From positions 1,736,001 through 1,800,000 of the forward strand of contig JAHWDD010000009.1 in NCBI GenBank assembly GCA_023897205.1: DNA of 64,000 nucleotides, read 5' to 3'. Shown piece after piece: positions 46,877-57,960 of the stretch. How positions within the stretch are numbered: the first letter of the stretch is position 1; each line of letters opens with the position of its first letter. A program made the translations under genes and the position numbers. The notes beneath the pieces are model-generated. The model was given only the letters and a program-made list of their open reading frames with translations. It searched no databases and was not told the origin of the DNA. This stretch comes from Exophiala sp. HKRS030 (Eukaryota > Ascomycota > Eurotiomycetes > Chaetothyriales > Herpotrichiellaceae).

Positions 46877-47886
46877 GGTTTATTGGTTCAACAGCAAAAG
46901 GTCGACGGGACAGGGATCTGATCACGGACAAATGAATTGATATTGCAAGATGGGGTAAGGTATGCGGTAAGGTGAGGTTGAAGCTCGACTACTCCGGTTT
47001 CTTCGTGTTCTCAGCCTTGCAGCCACGAAATTTAACATGCCTCGGTTGACAGACGCCACACTCAAACGGTGGAGAACATCAGGAGAAATTGGACACAAAG
47101 GGGAACCGTTTCAAATGAGTAGTCGTACGAGTACAGGCTCCTTGAAAGTATTTACTCTGTTCAACTATTTCGTCTATCTGTGTCGCTTGTACAGTACATA
47201 CACAGTAATTCTCAAAGTAGACATGTATTGTAAATAAGTGCTTCAGCAGATGGTGGTGGGCAGCAGGTACTGGATCTCGATAGTCGTGCCAAACCAACCA
47301 AGACGTGTCAACCGCGCGGCACATCGAGGGACGGCAAGCAACCCAGAGCTAATTAAACCCACCTAAAAGGGGGCCCTAAACTCCCGGTGGCTTAGGCGCG
47401 AGATCAGTGCCACCATTGCCAGAGATGGGCGCTGGCGGGTGCAGATGATTCGACGATGAAGAGCCTGGGGTGCAGGCAAAATTTGGCGATGTGAGCCTCA
47501 CACGTCATTCGCGCATGGGCGTTTTGTATGTCACTTTTTCCCTCTGTCCTGCGATTGTCGAATATCGACAATCTCGATGTGAATCTTGGTTGCCATCCGC
47601 TCCACCATGCCAAAGGACTCTTTGTCCAACTTCCACCATCTTGTTTTGCATTCTTTGTCCTCCTCATCTCCTCTTTCATCCTCATCACAACTATCCTACA
47701 AGTGCAATCCTCCTTTCTTCGCCTGCTTTGTCTGCCTTCGTTTGAGCGTTTGCTAGTGGCGCACCCTGATACCCCTCGAGCATCCTACGCGTTGACCCCG
47801 TTCCACCTGATCCTCACGAGCCCAGGACGATTTCAGTCATGATATTTCCTGTTCAGAGCACCATTACCCAGCTAGAATAATACGTC
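46877..47886. other. Divergent upstream region of the crotonase and CSC1-like genes
   Basis: About 1 kb between divergent starts with no supportable gene. The part from 47560 on is pyrimidine-rich and likely leader for the channel gene. Confidence 0.55.
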
Positions 47887-50800
47887 ATGTCATCTCTCAA
47901 TTCAACCTTCAACTTGGGTGGCAACACCACGGCCAGCGAGTCCAGGACTGGACAGACTGCGGGTCAGTTTGCCGCCTCCTTAGTTACCTCCATAGCCATC
48001 TTCGCTATTGAAGTGGCCCTCTTCCTCCTCATCAAAGATCGATTTGCTCGAATCTACCAGCCGAGAACATATCTCGTACCAGAAAGAGAGCGGACAATCC
48101 CAACACCCCCTGGCTGGTGGAAGTGGATCAAACCAGTCTTCGTCACCTCGAATTCCGAATTCGTGCAGAAGTGCGGTTTGGACGCATACTTCTTCCTGCG
48201 CTACCTCCGCACGTTACTCAAGATCTTCATTCCTGCGACATTGGTCATATTACCCATCCTCATCCCCTTGAATGTAGTCGGTGGAAGAGGTGCAGACTTT
48301 GCCACGGGAAAGCACGAGAATGCCTCCAACGTCACTGGTCTGGATCAGCTTGCTTGGGGAAACGTGGCCCCCGATCATACTGGGCGTTACTGGGCACACT
48401 GGCTTCTTGCCTTGGCCCTGATAGTCTGGGTCTGTTATGTTGCATATGACGAGCTACGATGCTATATTCGTATGCGGCAAGCGTACCTGACATCACCTCA
48501 ACATCGACTGCGAGCATCGGCCACCACCGTTCTCGTGAGTTCAATTCCTCAGAAATGGTGCTCCGTCGAAGCACTTGATGGACTGTACGACGTGTTCCCT
48601 GGCGGTCTCAGGAACATCTGGATCAACAGAAATTTCGATGAACTGAGCGCCAAAATCAAGCAAAGAGACGACCTTGCTGCTACACTCGAAGCTGCTGAGA
48701 CTGATCTCATCAAAAAGTGTTTCAAGAAAAATGAAGAAAATATCAAGAAAGCCGAGAAGGAATCGGGCAAAAAGATTTCGAAGCGGGAAAAGAATCTTCG
48801 AACCACCATCAGAAACGAAGCTGGTGACCAGGCTGCCCATGGTCATGGTGTTAGCTCAGGCAACCCTCATCAGGTCAACCACAATCTTCGTGATGCACTC
48901 GATGGTAACGATGATCGGTCTTCATCGTCTAGCGACGACGAAGAGATCGACGAAGAGAGAAAACAAAACAAGAAACCCGCATTACCAATCCCTGTGCTAG
49001 GCGAAAGTATCACGGCGGTTACACATGGTTTGGATACCATCGGAAATAGAATTATGGGTGGCATCCGGGGTGTCAATAAAGGAGTCAACGATACCATCAA
49101 TACTACTAATGGATTCGTGGCTTCGGGCGCAGACCAGGGCCGATCCTCTGGCGACAAGTCATGCGACGAGCAAGAGAAGTTCGAGTCCGATGATTACGCG
49201 CGGAATGCTTTACATCAACAGAAATCGCGTGATGCTCATGACGCATCAACAATCAGGCAGATCACAGCTGAAAATCGTGGACGCTCACTGGAAAAATCTG
49301 GGAAGCGCGAGTTGCCGTCCAGCCCAATCTCTCAATCTAGTACAATGAGAGACGAGAAGACCAAGTCCCAGAAGCCGCTCACCAATATCGAGAAGTTCAT
49401 GAAACACGTTGGACTAGGGCCAGATGAAAAGGAACCAGTTGACTACCCATCTGCTTTCGAGTGGAACTTCGAACACGATCCCGATGACGCACTCTGGCGA
49501 CGGTATCTGGAAGAAAAAGATCGCGACACCATGAGATTGCCAATTTTCGGTTGGCAGTGGATGCCTTCGCTACCCTTGATCGGTGAAAAGGTCGACACCA
49601 TCCGCTATTGCCGCAAAGAAGTAGCTAGGCTCAACGTCGAGATTGAAGACGACCAGGCACATCCCGAGCGATTTCCTCTGATGAATTCCGCATTCATTCA
49701 ATTCAACCATCAGGTGGCGGCCCACATGGCGTGTCAAACTGTCAGTCATCACATTCCAAAGCACATGGCTCCTCGCATGGTCGAGATCGATCCCAACGAT
49801 GTCATTTGGGATAACATGTCTATTCCGTGGTGGCAAAACTATATCCGAACTGGCGGTATCATCGCCGTCGTCTCTGGAATGATCATCCTTTGGGCCATCC
49901 CAGTTGCTTTTACGTCCGCTCTTTCGCAGCTAGATGTCGCTGCGAAGACTTGGTCTTGGCTCCACTGGGTGCTGAAGATTCCCGCATGGTTCAGAAGTGT
50001 CATTCAGGGTGTCCTTCCTCCCGCTCTTCTCGGTCTGCTCACGTTCCTGCTGCCCCTGATCCTTCGATTTCTTTGCAAAGTACAAGGAATCCAGTCTGGA
50101 ATGTTGGTGGAGATCTCTGTTCAGCGGTACTACTTTGCCTTTCTTTTCGTTCAACTGTTCTTGGTCGTGTCGATCGCGTCTGCGCTGACACAATTCTTCG
50201 CGCTGTTCACCAGCTTCGATGGATTCACGAATATTCCTGCGCTATTAGGCACGAACATCCCCAAGGCAAGCAACTACTTCTTCTCCTACATGCTCCTGCA
50301 AGCACTGTCGGTGAGCGCGGGAGCTCTGGTACAAGTCGGGTCACTTATTGGGTGGTTCATCCTGGCTCCTCTCTTCGACAGCACGGCTCGTGCCAAGTTC
50401 AAACGACAAACGCAATTATCCAATGTTCAATGGGGCACTTTCTTCCCTGTGTACACCAACTTGGCTTGCATCGGTTTGATTTATTCAGTCATCTCACCAC
50501 TTATCCTCCTTTTCAACATCATCACATTCTCCCTTTTCTGGTTCGTATATCGCTACAACACGCTGTACGTGACGCGGTTTACTCGCGACACGGGCGGTCT
50601 ACTGTATCCGAACGCCATCAATACCACCTTCGTGGGGTTATATGTCATGGAAATCGCGTTGATCGGCATGTTTTTCTTGGTCAGAGATACGGCCGGTAAT
50701 GTCGCCTGCACGGGACAAGCAATCGGTATGATTGTGATCCTTATCTTGACTGCAGGGTATCAAATCCTTCTCAACGAAGCCTTCAGTCCGTTGTTCCGAT

Positions 50801-51717
50801 ATCTGCCCATCACTCTTGAGGACGATGCGGTTCGAAGAGACCAGGAATTCGCCAGAATCATGCGAAACAAGCAGGGCTTAATTGAAGACGAAAATCAGAT
50901 CGAGTCTCTTGAAGATCAGCTGGAGCGTAAGGAGCGCCAGGAATTGGAAGATGATCGACACGAACAAGAGTACGAGCTTCAACGTATCAAGGTCGACAAA
51001 GAAGCGCGGCTTAAGAGGCAAAGCACAAAACAGTTGGAACTCGACCCTTCTGAATATCAGAACCCTGAGATCGTTATGAGCCTGGACCAGCAGAGTAGAA
51101 GCGTTCGCATGGCTAAATCTGTGACTCACAAAGCGACCAATACCACTAAACATCTGGTGGCACGCAATCTGTCGACGAAAGAAAAACGCAAATCATGGGC
51201 CGACCGAGACAATACTGCGAATCGGAGAGCATCCAATTTTGGCGAGTGGACTGAAACTCCCTCACAGAGTCGTAGCAGGGCTCCCTCGGAAGTACCTCAC
51301 GATCGCAAACCACACAAAAGGCGCGTGTCACCTCCTCGAGATGTATTCAATAAATTGAACAATTTCAATCCAATCACTGGAAATGAAAAGGACGTCGAAG
51401 CACAGCAAGCTGCACGGAATGAACTTGCCGATGCGCTATTTGCAGGCGTCAGCGACGAATTGGAAGATTTGACACCCGAGGAACGTGATCGATTGGTCCA
51501 GAGAGCTTTCCAACACAGTGCACTTCGAGCGCGACGACCTGTGATCTGGATCCCACGCGATGAACTCGGTGTTAGTGATGATGAAGTGCATCGTATGGGA
51601 AGCTTCAGCTCTCATATCTGGGTCAGCAATGTCAGACAGGGACTCGATTCGAAGGGCCGATGCGTTTACAGTGGCGCACCGCCTGATTTCAGCGAGCTTG
51701 ATCTTATTCAGTTGTAG
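47887..51717 (+). CDS. CSC1/TMEM63 (RSN1/DUF221) family osmosensitive cation channel
   Basis: A single exon encodes 1276 residues. The family forms mechanically or osmotically gated calcium-permeable channels in plasma membrane or ER. The N-terminal RSN1 membrane region starts near residue 27 (AASLVTSIAIFAIEVALFLL), followed by RIYQPRTYLVPERER and two more helices. The cytosolic PHM7-type domain is interrupted by a long charged low-complexity insert (about residues 310-505) before PVDYPSAFEWNFEHDPDD and FPLMNSAFIQFNHQVAAHMACQ. The 7-helix RSN1 core runs from about 655 to 960 with PPALLGLLTFLLPLILRFL. A coiled, charged region and the PHM7_ext-type ending WIPRDELGVSDDEV complete it. It is longer than yeast Csc1 because of the insert and tail. 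The ortholog among several paralogues is not decided. Confidence 0.94.
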   Translation: MSSLNSTFNLGGNTTASESRTGQTAGQFAASLVTSIAIFAIEVALFLLIKDRFARIYQPRTYLVPERERTIPTPPGWWKWIKPVFVTSNSEFVQKCGLDAYFFLRYLRTLLKIFIPATLVILPILIPLNVVGGRGADFATGKHENASNVTGLDQLAWGNVAPDHTGRYWAHWLLALALIVWVCYVAYDELRCYIRMRQAYLTSPQHRLRASATTVLVSSIPQKWCSVEALDGLYDVFPGGLRNIWINRNFDELSAKIKQRDDLAATLEAAETDLIKKCFKKNEENIKKAEKESGKKISKREKNLRTTIRNEAGDQAAHGHGVSSGNPHQVNHNLRDALDGNDDRSSSSSDDEEIDEERKQNKKPALPIPVLGESITAVTHGLDTIGNRIMGGIRGVNKGVNDTINTTNGFVASGADQGRSSGDKSCDEQEKFESDDYARNALHQQKSRDAHDASTIRQITAENRGRSLEKSGKRELPSSPISQSSTMRDEKTKSQKPLTNIEKFMKHVGLGPDEKEPVDYPSAFEWNFEHDPDDALWRRYLEEKDRDTMRLPIFGWQWMPSLPLIGEKVDTIRYCRKEVARLNVEIEDDQAHPERFPLMNSAFIQFNHQVAAHMACQTVSHHIPKHMAPRMVEIDPNDVIWDNMSIPWWQNYIRTGGIIAVVSGMIILWAIPVAFTSALSQLDVAAKTWSWLHWVLKIPAWFRSVIQGVLPPALLGLLTFLLPLILRFLCKVQGIQSGMLVEISVQRYYFAFLFVQLFLVVSIASALTQFFALFTSFDGFTNIPALLGTNIPKASNYFFSYMLLQALSVSAGALVQVGSLIGWFILAPLFDSTARAKFKRQTQLSNVQWGTFFPVYTNLACIGLIYSVISPLILLFNIITFSLFWFVYRYNTLYVTRFTRDTGGLLYPNAINTTFVGLYVMEIALIGMFFLVRDTAGNVACTGQAIGMIVILILTAGYQILLNEAFSPLFRYLPITLEDDAVRRDQEFARIMRNKQGLIEDENQIESLEDQLERKERQELEDDRHEQEYELQRIKVDKEARLKRQSTKQLELDPSEYQNPEIVMSLDQQSRSVRMAKSVTHKATNTTKHLVARNLSTKEKRKSWADRDNTANRRASNFGEWTETPSQSRSRAPSEVPHDRKPHKRRVSPPRDVFNKLNNFNPITGNEKDVEAQQAARNELADALFAGVSDELEDLTPEERDRLVQRAFQHSALRARRPVIWIPRDELGVSDDEVHRMGSFSSHIWVSNVRQGLDSKGRCVYSGAPPDFSELDLIQL

Positions 51718-52045
51718 AAGCAGTCAACATTAGCCCAGAGCCAATAGCTCGAGACCAGCCAGACGCAAGTCTAGATACTATTGAATAGTATATTAATGTC
51801 CTTATGACTTATGTTATTGTATATACTGTAAGATGAATGATGAACCATTGAGAGACTTTGACAAAGATTTTCCAATCATTGTATTGAAAAGTGATCGTTG
51901 ATTTGACATGTAATGTCACCAGCTGTCCCAACTCTTGATCGTTGTCTGCTTTGTATCATGAAGAGAAATCCCATCAGGGACTATGAGGAGGAGAAGGAGG
52001 GGGAGGCGAGAGGAGTAAGAAGGGGAGCACCGCCAGCAAGGTTCA
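51718..52045. other. Convergent intergenic spacer
   Basis: About 330 bp between the CSC1-like and HSPA12-like stop codons, AT-rich near 51780-51830 (likely 3' processing sites). No gene seen. Confidence 0.6.
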
Positions 52046-54727
52046 TCAGGACCTTTTCAACAGCAAATCGTCCGTCCGTGATGTCGCCGTGGACGTCCTG
52101 GTTAGGGTGTCGTCTTGAGCCCACACCACGTCGATCTGATCATGTTCCGAACTGGCCAGGATATCAGGTTCACCTCTAGGTTTGATTTCGAATCTCAAGT
52201 CCGAGGCTCCAACGAGAAGAAACAAATCGAAACTTGTTTCTTTGGTGGTGGGCGTCGTTGTGGCCGCCGCAGTACCACTACCGCCACCACTCGTACCTAG
52301 GGCGGACGAAATAGGAGGAGCAGGGCCAGAAGTGGCGTTGGAAATGGATCGTTTGATCAAGGGAGTTGATGCTTTTATCTTATTCGACAAAGCTCCAAAG
52401 GTACTGGTGGACTGTGGTTTGTTGGTCACTTTTAATTTTGTCAAGTCGATGGTGATTTCGCAAACTGGTTTCACGGCGCTGTGACTGACGTTGGGAGGTA
52501 AACGGTCTCGAGGGTGGTCGGTGGTGACGATCTGGAACGATCGGGGCAACTTTTCGGCCTTTTCGTTCAAAACGATATCGTATTCACGTTTGATTCCTTT
52601 GCTGGGGATTGGGATTCCCTGAGCAATCCCAAAAAGGACAATTAGTTTAGTGTTGTGAGTGTTACTGTTACTTGACAGCAACCTTCGTGGTGGTGGTGGT
52701 CGTGGTGGTGGTGGTCGTGGTGGTGGTGATGATGATTATGACGGAGGTAAAAGGTCTTACAAAAATCCAGATACTACTTACCTTCTTAATGATCCAATCA
52801 ATTTGACCTTGAATGTACTTTTTGCCGTCCAATGCAGATATCTCGGGTACGTCTCCTTGTCGAGAATGTTTGAGAGAGTTGTACCTTTCGGCAAAGACGA
52901 CTCCGTAGCTAACCGGACAACAGACCGATTCGAATATAGGTCCTAGACCCTTCAGTTCTCGGACCCTGTTGTGTACCAGTCCTTGGACGACGGATAGTTC
53001 TCTGTGTCATGTGTTCACGAGTTAGAAATCGCGCTCTCCGTGGGTTATGGGGAAGATGATGATCCCTTGAACAAAAAGAGAGAATATGCGGCATACGGTT
53101 CAGGAGCAGTAAGAATGTCCAAGTCGAGAGATATCGACCTATGCTTTTCTCGTTTCTTGTTGCTGAAATACGCCTTCATCCGATCTTGATAGTAGACGTT
53201 CCATGCGAATCCTCCGGATAGTACGACACGGTCCTGTTAGAGTCAAAAGTTAGAAAATCATGATCCGAAAGTCGAAGGTAACCAAAAGCACTCGTACGAT
53301 TTTCTCGCCCTTGTGTTCCCTAGCCAATGCCTCTAGTTGACTGTCGATTATTGCCAGTATGTCATTGACGGCGGTGTTGAACCACTCTTCGAGGAGCTTT
53401 CTGTTGTTTGAAATTATTAGTACCGCTTTTCTTTCTTGCCGTTGATTTGGGTGTTGAGAAGAAAGATAGACTCACGGGCGTATTCGGAAACAAATCTCCT
53501 GCGACCCTTTTCCACCCAACTCAAAGTCCTCCGATGGAGGTTGAAGGCCGTTCATGCCGGGTACAGGCAAGAGGTAATATCCCTCTTGTTTCGATCTGCC
53601 GTAGTCGTGTTTGATGTTTGAAAAGCCTGCTTGAACGGCCTCCAAGGCCCAGATAACACTGTCCTTGCCTAGGTTCTCAATACTTCTCATTTTCGATATC
53701 AAATGGTCGAGAGCAGCTTGATCGATACTTGCTGCTCCAGCAGGGGCACCTAGTGCAGGATGTCAGTAGAGATACTTACACACACACCCAAAAACATGAA
53801 AACTTCCTGAAATGCCCGCATACATACCTTCATCATACGTCAAGGGCTTTATGCGTCCTGCCTCTCTTTCAGAGGACACGAATTTGAAGATGTTGACGTC
53901 CTGAAAAAAATTGTCAGCCCATCTTTGTCCGAGTCAACAGTACAGAGCGATGCTTACGGCTGTACCTCCACCGGTGTCGCAGACCAAGACGACATCGCCT
54001 TTCTACGCGGTCGTTAGTACAGGTACTCGAGACCGAGCGATTACTCAGTCACACCTTGAACCTGTCCTGTCCTGTTTCCACCGCCGAGGCCGCAGCTTCA
54101 CTCATGCCAATGATACCTCTTCTGTACTGTGTCTTGCCGACAACCTCGCGAATGGTTTGCTTGACCTCGTTCAAGGTATCGGCGTCACGATTCCACGTCG
54201 TAGGAACACTAAAGACATACTCGATCCTGAGTTTCTTGAAGTCGTTGATCTGTTTGGCAAGCGAGGCCTCGACGTGAGCATGTACTTGGGTGAGAAAGTC
54301 CTTGAAATAACGCCGAGCATTTTCAACTTCATGGCCGTGGGCAGCAGGGCCGACATCACGAGTCGACATGGCGTTCTTGAACAGCCTTTTCGTCCGGATC
54401 CTTTCGTCCTGCGAGGCCAGAGCCTTGCACTCGGCACCCCACAGCTGTACAGTGTTGCCGCCACTGTAGATGAGCTCGGTGGGCACCTTTTCCAGGCTAC
54501 TGTTCTGACCCGGCCATCTTCGCATCTGCCGTAATTGAGACCAGTCGGTTGTCATCTCGTTGAAAAGAGCCCACGCGACTCCTTGTGTAACAATTAGCCA
54601 CCCTTCTCTCTCAGGGTTGTGCGATGTATGTGCCAAACTTGCCTGTACAGGTCATTCCAAAGTCGATTCCACAGACAAGATCGGGCTGCCACTGGTGGCT
54701 GGCCGGTTGACTATCTGGCGGCGCCAT
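52046..54727 (-). CDS. HSPA12-like Hsp70 family ATPase
   Basis: Nine exons: 54727-54643, 54581-54055, 54002-53958, 53900-53828, 53749-53476, 53400-53298, 53233-53097, 53001-52782 and 52618-52046, giving 678 residues. An upstream in-frame ATG at 54844 would add 39. The actin-like ATPase fold is shown by phosphate loop 1 IDFGMTCTGVA (D22-G24), phosphate loop 2 VCDTGGGTAD (D213) and the adenosine motif VVLSGGFAWN (G376-G377). In place of the canonical Hsp70 substrate domain there is a distinct C-terminal part ending in Ser/Ala/Thr-rich sequence and a beta-like FDLFLLVGASDLRFEIKP. This matches HSPA12/sacsin-related fungal Hsp70-like proteins of unclear role. The first intron is GC-AG. Divergent from the ZZ-array gene. 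Confidence 0.88.
52686..52735 (+). repeat. (GGT)n-rich repeat inside an intron
   Basis: Imperfect GGTGGT/GGTCGT repeats, about 50 bp, lie inside the 163-bp eighth intron (52619-52781) of the HSPA12-like gene. This explains why that intron is longer than its neighbours. Confidence 0.75.
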
Positions 54728-55542
54728 GGCGGGTCCTTCTGTGTACAGACCAACCTCGACGAAGCGTGATCGAGGTGGTGAATTGTGTTGACTGACACCA
54801 AATGAAGTCTCGCTCGTTGTACATGTGGAGACGTTGTTATTCATCAGGCACGTGGACAGACTCGCCGCAACATTCTATTTTCGGATCCTGGACGCGGCGT
54901 TTCGTGGTGTTTGTGCAACATTGGAAAGTCATCGGCCTGTGGAAGAGTGCCGCAGGAAGAATGTTTCGGCTGGTTGCAGAACAATATTCATGGCGAGGCT
55001 GGATTGTGTTTTTTCCCTGAAATCTAATGATGAGAGATGATGATATCCGATTATCTGAGCTGCTGATCAGACTTGTTCTGATCCTGTTTAGTGATTAACC
55101 TGGTTGATGAGCCCCTCCATACACCATCGACGAACCCAGAGCCTTGTCTGTGCTGGGGGCCAAAAGTGGCGTCCATTGTCAGTCATGATTGGGCTTTGGC
55201 TATCTTGACCATGTTCACCATGCACAGCGACGTCATATCACATCGACATGGGTTGTGCATCTTGTCGAGACCCTGAGGCAGTGCAGGAGGACTACGAGTT
55301 GCTCGTACTCCGTGTTGAATTTGTGTAACTCACATCAATACGTGTAGTTAGACGGGGAAGAAGAGAAAAAGAAAAACATTCCGGACCTTCATAAACTTCA
55401 TTCCCACGAGGACAGCTGTGTTTACGAACAGGCGCAATGGGAGAACAATCTCTCCCTTGTGCTCATGGCCAACGTCATCATTGCACAGGTACCAGGTGAA
55501 CACACTCATACGATCTAATATTCGACCTCGACAATTTCTACC
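54728..55542. promoter_or_regulatory. Divergent upstream region of HSPA12-like and ZZ-array genes
   Basis: About 0.7-0.8 kb, depending on the HSPA12-like start (54727 or 54844). A CGTACTCCGTG motif lies at 55304-55314. No other gene is seen, so both promoters are presumed here. Confidence 0.5.
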
Positions 55543-57960
55543 ATGCCTTCCATCCGAGCTCTATCAAGGCGCTTCACCTCAGGGGATGTTTCAGATAAGC
55601 AGCGTCCTGTAACGCCACCTCCACCATATACTTTCGATGAAGAAGAAGAGATATGCTGTACGAAGGACGAGAAGGGAAGCGATCCTTCCAATCGTCTAGA
55701 GAAGAATCCTGCATCTCTGAACATTAAATTTGATCCTGTACCCGATCTCTCTTTAACGAACCCCACCGCCTCCAGCAGTGATGACTCTACTCCAGCCACG
55801 TCTAAATCAGGTCTGTCAAAGAAGCAAATGGCCAAAAATTACTTTCTCGATTTCTGCTACTTTCCAGACGACTATGATCAACGCCTGGTCAATTATCCCG
55901 ACACGCAGCTCAAGAAACAAGAAGCCGTCAAGACCAGGATATGCTATTCATCCATGTGTTCGATCATCAGCGGCACAGCCTTTGCCGTGCCCTCACACGG
56001 TGCATCGGCGGGGATCTGTGTCTGGGCAGCGCGGAGGTGGTACGTCGCCGCGAAGAAGTTGAAGTTCATCAAAGCCGAACTCGTTAATCGAGGCATCGAA
56101 CTCCGACCCTTCCTCCATCGAGACTGGATCATTCCAGCGTCCGTGGCCATAACGTGTCTTGCGGTGGGCATGGGCGTGGACTTTGGTCTTGCCGGGGCAG
56201 TCCCCCTGGGACACGCTGACCACACTCTCAACGGTGGAGGACAGATTCAGCCAGACTCTGGCACGGCCACTCAGGGTCTACAACACGCCGGCAATGTGCC
56301 CGTGACGCACGCCACTGATCCCGCTCTGCAGCAGCACGGCGGTACGGCCAGCCATGTCCATTCTATCCTCGATCCACAGCCCGGAGCAGCTGGCGAATGG
56401 CACGAGAGTCTACACGAAAAGATACAAACCGCCGCACAGAACTGGGGCTCGGGATTTCGAGACCAGGTGCAGTCTTTGTTCGGGCCCACTCACCACGCCA
56501 TATCATCCGGTTGCACTCCAGATCAGACGTACGAAGGCGCCGCGGCGTGGATCGCTGGCGCACAGTCGGCCCAGCTGGTCGAGAAGGAGATCATGGCCTT
56601 GCTCAGCATGCAAGCCGTACAGCAAGTGTGCGAACGTCTCGACTACGAAAGTATCCTGCCCAAGTACAACCACAACATAACTTGCAACAGTCTCCCTTGG
56701 GCCACCGACATCATCTGTTCGCGATGTGAGACGAATGTTTCACGAGGGAGGTTCTATCGTGAGTGGACCATCCCATCCCGCCTCGGACTTGCTAATTGAA
56801 TAGATTGCTGCGACTGTCCCGGGAGTGACTCTCAAGCCGACGATGAGTTCAATCTGTGTCTGAAATGCCACGAAGAATCTTCCGCGTGCAGAGACCCAAA
56901 GCACACTCTGCAACTTCGCCAGACGGCCCTACCAGGCCGATACGTCCTCCCTTCCGGCTCGACCAAACTGATCAAAGACATCGCCGGGCCGGCAAAGTTG
57001 AGTTGTACTTTTTGTTCTACCCGGATCACGCGAGGTTGGCATTACGGTAAGCGTACATCATATCCGTGCTCTGTATTCAATTTTCGGCTCCGAGACGTTT
57101 GCACAATCATTTTAACACAATACACACTACCCAGACTGTCTCGAATGCCGCAAGACCAAGAACCAATACACACTCTGCATCCGCTGTTACGAATCCGGTC
57201 GCACATGCCCCGGCGACGACACCCACAACCTCTACGCCTTTCCTCGAGCAAAGTTCGCCTCTTACAACCAGGATGCACCGTACCAGAAACAACAAAAAGG
57301 TCAAGCGCCCACAGGACAGGCGACTTGCTCTGATTGTCATGCCAGAATTGACAAGGGGGCGTTTTACCGTAAGTTTGTACCTCTCCAACACACGCATACA
57401 CCTACACCTACACTGTATTCCGCCGAACCCACATGATTTGTCCATCTTGACTACAAAACACTTTGATCTCTAACGTCGATTGTATTGGAATTCAGATTGC
57501 TCAAAATGCAAAGGCGGTACATTCGACTTATGCGACGAGTGTTTCGAGCTAGGCGAACACTGTCTCGACAATGATCACGTCCTCGTCAAGTTTTATGCGT
57601 GGAAATACTTCAGACATGTCGACAAGACATTAAAACCGAGTTGGAAGTGCTCGAACGAACGGTGTATCAAACCAGATGGGAAGGATGATTTCTTCTTTGG
57701 TAAGTCTTTGTCATTTTTGCCTCTTCAATAATTGTCGACTCAACAGCTCCTCCCTGCCCTACATCGTGACACGCCTTGGGAGCGCCATATGTATGCTATA
57801 TACCACCGTACGATAGCAAAGACTAATGCGTCCAATTTACTCAGGTTGTCGAAAAGAAGAATGTCAGGATGGACGTCATGAAATTTGTCCACCTTGTTAT
57901 TTTAGTGATGTCCTCTGTCCGGTCAAGGAGCATGAAATGTTCAAGTGTGTATTTGTATAG
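55543..57960 (+). CDS. Membrane-associated protein with four C-terminal ZZ-type zinc-finger modules
   Basis: Five exons: 55543-56758, 56804-57046, 57135-57368, 57496-57699 and 57845-57960, giving 670 residues. The N-terminal 90 residues are disordered. A conserved-looking region (about 95-230) follows, with two hydrophobic segments (SIISGTAFAVPSHGASAGICVW and IIPASVAITCLAVGMGVDFGLAG) on either side of a basic helix with KKLKFIKAELVNRGIELRP. After a His/Gly-rich linker, four ZZ-like zinc modules start at C392 (CSRC). Each has paired CxxC motifs and a final Cys/His pair. All four introns are phase 1 and follow the same aromatic residue of each module (GRFY, GWHY, GAFY, DFFF). ZZ fingers usually bind proteins or histone tails. 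No catalytic domain is seen; function unknown. Confidence 0.85.

Noticed and set aside
49827..50699. 290-codon plus-strand frame inside the channel gene
   Set aside because: It is a shadow of the CSC1-like frame; the composition is not protein-like.
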